Source: XYB2-FULL-45-11 sp964355525
Lineage (GTDB): Bacteria > Patescibacteriota > Patescibacteriia > UBA9934 > GWF2-40-263
Length of the DNA stretch: 34,468 nucleotides
Direction: 5' to 3'
Assembly: GCA_964355525.1 (NCBI GenBank)
Contig: CAYHDY010000007.1
Span: 1 to 34,468, forward strand
Under the pieces are notes generated by a model. It worked only from the letters and a program-made list of their open reading frames with translations, had not been told where the DNA came from and searched no databases. Position numbers and translations under genes: made by a program. Each line of letters starts with the position of its first letter. Within the stretch, counting starts at the first letter, position 1. Positions 31,419 through 34,468 of the stretch are shown one piece after another.

Positions 31419-32219
31419 TTATCGAATCTGATCGATCTTCATGTTGCCGCGTCGGTCTTTTCCAATTTTTATGTTCATCAATTGTTCTATCGCTGTTTTA
31501 AATTTCGCGAATGAATTGAGAATGGCATCTTCACGTGCCTGTAACGTTTTCAGCTGTTCCTCCGAAGGAGTCAGATCCGCGGATGGATCTGCTTCTCGAA
31601 AAAGATCATGAATTCCCTCTTGTGAGAGTGTTACGTTCAGTCCTTTCAATTGTTTCTCGAGCATCACCTGAACTCCTGCATCGCGAAGCGCATGTTCGAT
31701 TACAGACAGAGGAGCTCCTTCATTTGGAAATGAAGTGCGACCAATATTCAAAAAGACAATCTTCATCTTTGCATACAAATGTGACAAAATCTCCTGCATG
31801 TTTTGTTGTTTTCCATTCAGCTCCATGGTCGGATAAACGGTTGGGGAAAATGTTTCCGCAATTCCGCCCCAAAAACTACGTTCACGTTTCTGTTGTTTTG
31901 CACGAACCGCTTCCGTTTCCGCTTTGAGCGTACGCACTGCCTCAAGCGATGCATTCATTGATTCAATCTCTTCCTCCCATTCTGCAAGCGAATCATTTGT
32001 TTTTTTCAGTTCAGCCTCATCAAACCCCTCATCAAAACTCATATCCATCGCCTTTCGTTGATCAACGATAAACTGAACAAGTTTTGCGTGATCATCGGGA
32101 GAAAGTGCTTCAGGAGTTTTCACTTTTGCTTTCTCAGGCGACGATTCTTTTGTGCGAGTCGGTCGCTCGATTTTAAATTCAGGGATTTCTTTCCCTCCTC
32201 TCTGTGGTTCTTTGTGCAT
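31419..32219 (-). CDS. Coiled-coil protein of unknown function, 266 residues
   Basis: The start is chosen at the ATG at 32219 (MHKEPQRGGKEIPEF), because a 9-bp extended -10 lies 23 bp upstream and the longer frame runs into the ychF terminator. Charged and soluble. Residues about 75-120 form a strong coiled coil (DEAELKKTNDSLAEWEEEIESMNASLEAVRTL), and the C-terminal third is again helical (SEEQLKTLQAREDAILNSFAKFKTAIEQL). No transmembrane segment or known domain. No SD. Monocistronic. Confidence 0.75.
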   Translation of the reverse strand: MHKEPQRGGKEIPEFKIERPTRTKESSPEKAKVKTPEALSPDDHAKLVQFIVDQRKAMDMSFDEGFDEAELKKTNDSLAEWEEEIESMNASLEAVRTLKAETEAVRAKQQKRERSFWGGIAETFSPTVYPTMELNGKQQNMQEILSHLYAKMKIVFLNIGRTSFPNEGAPLSVIEHALRDAGVQVMLEKQLKGLNVTLSQEGIHDLFREADPSADLTPSEEQLKTLQAREDAILNSFAKFKTAIEQLMNIKIGKDRRGNMKIDQIR

Positions 32220-32242
32220 AAAAAAGATTAATGATCGACTCA

Positions 32243-32251
32243 ATTGTATCA
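32243..32251 (-). promoter_or_regulatory. Extended -10 promoter of the 31419 gene
   Basis: Minus strand TGATACAAT. Predicted leader about 17 nt, no SD. Confidence 0.5.
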
Positions 32252-32253
32252 TA

Positions 32254-32285
32254 AACAAAAAACAGGGACTTACCCTGTTTTTTTG
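32254..32285 (-). terminator. Terminator of ychF
   Basis: AACAGGG/CCCTGTT (32261-32267 with 32273-32279), loop ACTTA, with T runs on both strands. Confidence 0.85.
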
Positions 32286-32290
32286 AACGT

Positions 32291-33217
32291 TTACACACCA
32301 ACACGGAAATGACATGTGTCGCCGTCTTGAATCACATAATCCTTTCCCTCGACGCGTAACTTTCCTTTATCGCGTGCCCCAGCCTCGCCGAGATCGACGA
32401 AATCTTTCCAAGGAATAATTTCTGCGCGGATAAATGCTTTTTCGAAATCTGTATGAATGACNNNNNNNNNNNNNNNNNNNNNNNNNNNNNNNNNNNNNNN
32501 NNNNNNNNNNNNNNNNNNNNNNNNNNNNNNNNNNNNNNNNNNNNNNNNNNNNNNNNNNNNNTGCCAATTCGGATCACTCGCCTTCGATTCATCTACGTTC
32601 ACGACATACAAAATCGGTTTGCGTGTAAGCATCGGAAAATCTTTCAATGTTTTTTGTTCATCGTCTGTCAGTTCGACAGAGTTCGCCATCTTTCCTTGTT
32701 CGAGAACATCAAATATTTTTTTCAAAGCCGTCTCCTCATATTCCATTTCCTTCGTCTTCCCCGCTTTCATTTTTCCCTGCACAAGAGCCAGTCGTTTTTC
32801 GACAGACGAGATATCCGACATCGCAAGTTCGATTTCAATCAACTCCACATCGCGAAGCGGATCAATGTTCCCTTCCACGTGATGAACATTCGTATCTTCA
32901 AAATCGCGAACTACATGAATGATCATATTCACTTCGCGAATGTTCGACAAAAACTTGTTTCCTAGCCCCTCTCCTTTATGTGCACCTTTTACAAGTCCCG
33001 CGATGTCCACGAATTCAATCGCTGTCGGAAGAATTTTCTCTGACGATGCGGCTTGTGCGAGCAATTTCAATCGCTCATCTGGAACTTCAACAACCCCAAC
33101 GTTTGGTTCGATGGTACAAAACGGAAAGTTCGCACAATCCACTTGTTTCTTCGTAAGTGTTTTAAACAACGTCGACTTTCCAACGTTTGGGAGTCCGACG
33201 ATTCCAACTTGGAGCAT
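32291..33217 (-). CDS. ychF: Ribosome-binding ATPase YchF (interrupted by assembly gap)
   Basis: The ATG at 33217 gives MLQVGIVGLPNVGKSTLF. Visible motifs are G1 GLPNVGKST, G3 DIAGLVKGAHKGEGLG, the YchF-type G4 NVDE in place of NKxD, a coiled-coil arm (about 130-190) and a C-terminal TGS domain (KLRVEGKDYVIQDGDTCHFRVGV). The family, an Obg-like ATPase, binds the ribosome and hydrolyses ATP rather than GTP. 100 N (32462-32561) sit between the ATPase and the TGS domain; only 308 codons are present including 34 undetermined, against 363 in E. coli, so the true gap is probably longer than 100 bases. The frame continuing across it is not evidence of correct length. Confidence 0.95.
   Translation of the reverse strand: MLQVGIVGLPNVGKSTLFKTLTKKQVDCANFPFCTIEPNVGVVEVPDERLKLLAQAASSEKILPTAIEFVDIAGLVKGAHKGEGLGNKFLSNIREVNMIIHVVRDFEDTNVHHVEGNIDPLRDVELIEIELAMSDISSVEKRLALVQGKMKAGKTKEMEYEETALKKIFDVLEQGKMANSVELTDDEQKTLKDFPMLTRKPILYVVNVDESKASDPNWXXXXXXXXXXXXXXXXXXXXXXXXXXXXXXXXXXVIHTDFEKAFIRAEIIPWKDFVDLGEAGARDKGKLRVEGKDYVIQDGDTCHFRVGV
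32462..32561. other. Assembly gap of 100 N
   Basis: Exactly 100 N, the usual placeholder for a scaffold gap of unknown size. Confidence 0.99.
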
Positions 33218-33223
33218 AATAAG

Positions 33224-33252
33224 AGTAAACAGAGGTGAACAAAGGGTACCAA
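33224..33252 (-). promoter_or_regulatory. Possible ychF promoter
   Basis: Minus strand TTGGTA (33247-33252), 17-bp spacer, TTTACT (33224-33229); both hexamers are weak. If used, the mRNA is leaderless. It lies within the repeated GGTGAACAAA region. Confidence 0.35.
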
Positions 33253-33310
33253 AGGTGAACAAAGGATGAAACAATCCTTTGTTCACGTTTGTTCACCTCT
33301 GCTCACCTTT
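33231..33310. repeat. Five copies of a GGTGAACAAA-type motif on both strands
   Basis: Plus copies at 33231 and 33251; minus copies at about 33275-33287, 33287-33300 and 33301-33310. They form nested perfect stems: outer AGAGGTGAACAAA (33231-33243 with 33288-33300) and inner GTGAACAAAGGAT (33255-33267 with 33274-33286), 13 bp each. Confidence 0.85.
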
Positions 33311-33365
33311 GCCACATTTACCTGCGAGTATAACTTCGAACAACGAACCTGTCGAGCCTCGGTCG

Positions 33366-33413
33366 TTGACAAAAACCCTTTTTCCGCTTACCTTCTTTAT
33401 ACGCACCGTGCGT
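33366..33413 (+). promoter_or_regulatory. Probable promoter and 5' hairpin of the 33436 orphan
   Basis: TTGACA (33366-33371, consensus), 17-bp spacer, TACCTT (weak -10). The predicted start coincides with hairpin ACGCA-CCG-TGCGT (33401-33413). SD AGGAG follows at 33425. Confidence 0.45.
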
Positions 33414-33435
33414 CATCAACCAACAGGAGTCCATC

Positions 33436-33963
33436 ATGCCCGCACCTTCCGCCATCACACTCGACAAGGATCGTCTCGTGTTCCTGCTGCGACTGCTCGC
33501 ATACATCGTCGTTGCAGCACCACATCACAGCTGGGGCAAAGAACAGGAATTGACCCGCGCAAATCCCGGATGGAATCCGCTTCGATTCCGCCGCGATCGT
33601 GTCTGGAGATTTCTGCACGGCACGCTTGCCGACAAAGACATTTATCTCAAGGACGGGATACGCGAACATCTTCTGCTCGACGCACAACGGAACGTAAACG
33701 CGAATCCGTCCGCGATGACGTATGAGATTGTATCCATCTTCAGTGACGAGCTGATGCGTCTGACATACAACCGAAACGCTCACGCCGTACGCGCATGCAT
33801 CGAAAGCGTCGCGGCCATCCTCCTTTCCCGCACACTCCCGCACTTCGAGGATCTCTTGTGCGACGAACCGGAACTCGTGTGCGGCCAAACGCATCCTGAT
33901 GATACAGCACGCGCACCCGAACAACCCGGCGCCCCAGCCGGTCGCATCACGAGTCGATCGTGA
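33436..33963 (+). CDS. Orphan protein, 175 residues, function unknown
   Basis: The ATG at 33436 follows CAGGAGT. Soluble, helix-rich and Arg/His-rich (KDRLVFLLRLLAYIVVAA, SIFSDELMRLTYN, HAVRACIESVAAILLSRTL) with a disordered Pro/Ala/Thr-rich tail (TARAPEQPGAPAGRITSRS). The first helix is hydrophobic but begins with Asp and Arg and is not a clear signal peptide. No domain recognised. Followed after 20 bp by the small exported protein, so the two probably form an operon. A 175-residue antisense ORF (33397-33924) is rejected. Confidence 0.75.
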   Translation: MPAPSAITLDKDRLVFLLRLLAYIVVAAPHHSWGKEQELTRANPGWNPLRFRRDRVWRFLHGTLADKDIYLKDGIREHLLLDAQRNVNANPSAMTYEIVSIFSDELMRLTYNRNAHAVRACIESVAAILLSRTLPHFEDLLCDEPELVCGQTHPDDTARAPEQPGAPAGRITSRS

Positions 33964-33983
33964 TCAAATCACAAGGAGTCGTC

Positions 33984-34199
33984 ATGAAACGCATTCTCTG
34001 CCTCTTCATCCTAATCTTCACGCTCGATGTTTTCTCAAGTACGAACGCGAATGCACAGGCGGCCGGCGCCATGTGGTACATCGCCCAGAAAATCCAACGA
34101 CAAAAACAAGTGGAAGCCTGGAACAAAAAATACTGGCAAGGTCCAATTAAGCCTCCTGCCAAAATCGAGGAATGGGAATGGATACTCCTCCTTTTCTGA
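33984..34199 (+). CDS. Tiny exported Trp-rich protein, 71 residues
   Basis: The ATG at 33984 follows AAGGAGT. MKRILCLFILIFTLDVF then SSTNANAQA|AG is a typical Sec signal peptide, leaving a mature peptide of roughly 42-45 residues: four Trp, basic in the middle (AQKIQRQKQVEAWNKKYW) and hydrophobic at the end (WEWILLLF). Secreted small-peptide, membrane-active or surface roles are possible. No homologue recognised. Second gene of an operon with the 33436 orphan, with a strong terminator after it. Confidence 0.75.
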   Translation: MKRILCLFILIFTLDVFSSTNANAQAAGAMWYIAQKIQRQKQVEAWNKKYWQGPIKPPAKIEEWEWILLLF

Positions 34200-34207
34200 G
34201 ACCTCTC

Positions 34208-34237
34208 TCCGACGCACGATCGTCGGATTTTTTATTT
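34208..34237 (+). terminator. Terminator of the 33436-34199 operon
   Basis: TCCGACG-CACGAT-CGTCGGA followed by TTTTTT. Confidence 0.92.
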
Positions 34238-34303
34238 GAGACAGTGCGGTAGATACGGATTACGGATCGGTACAGATATACAGATGTAAAAATCACGAAA
34301 AAC

Positions 34304-34332
34304 TTGATATTCAAGTTTAAATTCTGTATCCT
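34304..34332 (+). promoter_or_regulatory. Promoter of tRNA-Ala
   Basis: TTGATA (34304-34309), 17-bp spacer, TATCCT (34327-34332). The tRNA begins 11 bases after the -10. Confidence 0.6.
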
Positions 34333-34343
34333 CGTCATCACAC

Positions 34344-34419
34344 GGGCCCATAGCGCAGCTGGTAGCGCGCTTCCATGGCATGGAAGAGGTCAGCGGTTCG
34401 ATCCCGCTTGGGTCCACCA
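34344..34419 (+). tRNA. tRNA-Ala (anticodon GGC)
   Basis: 76 nt with encoded CCA. The acceptor GGGCCCA/TGGGTCC includes the G3-U70 pair that identifies alanine tRNAs. D arm GCGC/GCGC; anticodon stem CTTCC/GGAAG with loop ATGGCAT; T arm AGCGG/CCGCT with loop TTCGATC. Reads GCC and GCU alanine codons. Confidence 0.97.
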
Positions 34420-34455
34420 TCCTACGCTCTTGATGTTTATCCAGAGCGTAGGATG
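34418..34455. repeat. Inverted repeat joined to the 3' end of tRNA-Ala
   Basis: CATCCTACGCTCT (34418-34430) and AGAGCGTAGGATG (34443-34455), 13-bp perfect arms across a 12-nt loop. The left arm includes the tRNA's last two bases. No T run follows, so it is not a standard terminator. The bases at the window end (GTCCTCCGACTTGT) look like the start of a further element. Confidence 0.75.
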
Positions 34456-34468
34456 TCCTCCGACTTGT

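Noticed and set aside
33397..33924. 175-residue minus-strand ORF
   Set aside because: Antisense to the SD-led 33436 orphan; no SD or promoter.
1..34468. CRISPR array, prophage, insertion sequence or restriction-modification system
   Set aside because: No regularly spaced identical repeats with unique spacers, no transposase, integrase, nuclease or phage gene seen. The surface-protein repeats are coding and contiguous.
1..34468. Recoded TGA (genetic code 25)
   Set aside because: TGA ends yebC, several orphans and the lipoprotein gene at positions supported by terminators or overlaps.

Overview
The window looks like a piece of a Candidate Phyla Radiation (Patescibacteria) chromosome. Signs seen directly are compact core genes that mostly lack Shine-Dalgarno sites, a large cell-wall-binding surface protein ending in paired KYP..DVY.I.NG..R-type repeats plus a peptidoglycan-binding domain, a RodZ-like protein next to FtsK, and many orphan genes between housekeeping genes. 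TGA is used as a stop (yebC, several orphans), so this is the standard bacterial code and not the recoded Gracilibacteria/Absconditabacteria code. The exact class cannot be fixed from sequence alone.

Layout. 1-6 kb: the end of a family 3 glycoside hydrolase (+) converges with a 1398-residue surface protein (-) built of a signal peptide, DUF2341-like domain, kelch-like repeats, five 100-residue Ig/FN3-like repeats and a C-terminal wall-binding domain. 6-7.3 kb: ruvC and yebC, overlapping by ATGA; yebC carries a repeat-derived insertion. 7.4-7.8 kb: an orphan with a strong SD. 7.9-15.6 kb: rpoB-rpoC (-) behind a roughly 380-nt structured leader. 15.7-19.8 kb: an island of orphan genes (-) with palindromic repeats, duplicated 3' elements and a leader attenuator. 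19.8-24.5 kb: ftsK, a rodZ-like gene, recA and a coiled-coil gene (+). 24.5-27.4 kb: rpsF-ssb-rpsR-epmA-efp (-). 27.4-31.4 kb: a 51-residue gene, orphans and a Trm11-like methyltransferase with divergent promoters. 31.4-33.2 kb: a coiled-coil orphan and ychF, interrupted by a 100-N assembly gap. 33.4-34.4 kb: two orphans, one a tiny exported Trp-rich protein, then tRNA-Ala(GGC).

How it works together. The recognisable genes cover transcription (rpoBC), recombination (recA, ruvC, ssb), translation (rpsF, rpsR, efp with its probable modifier epmA, yebC, ychF, tRNA-Ala), division and envelope (ftsK, rodZ-like), and surface or carbohydrate functions (GH3, surface protein).

The most striking pattern is a split into two gene styles. 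Core genes with a readable promoter are often predicted leaderless (yebC, ftsK, methyltransferase) and none has a good SD. Nearly every orphan has a strong GGAG-type SD, its own promoter and terminator, and often a hairpin at the predicted mRNA 5' end. Two orphans in the 16-20 kb island share a cysteine cluster at identical residue positions and a conserved hairpin element after their stop codons, suggesting a related, separately regulated set of proteins of unknown function.
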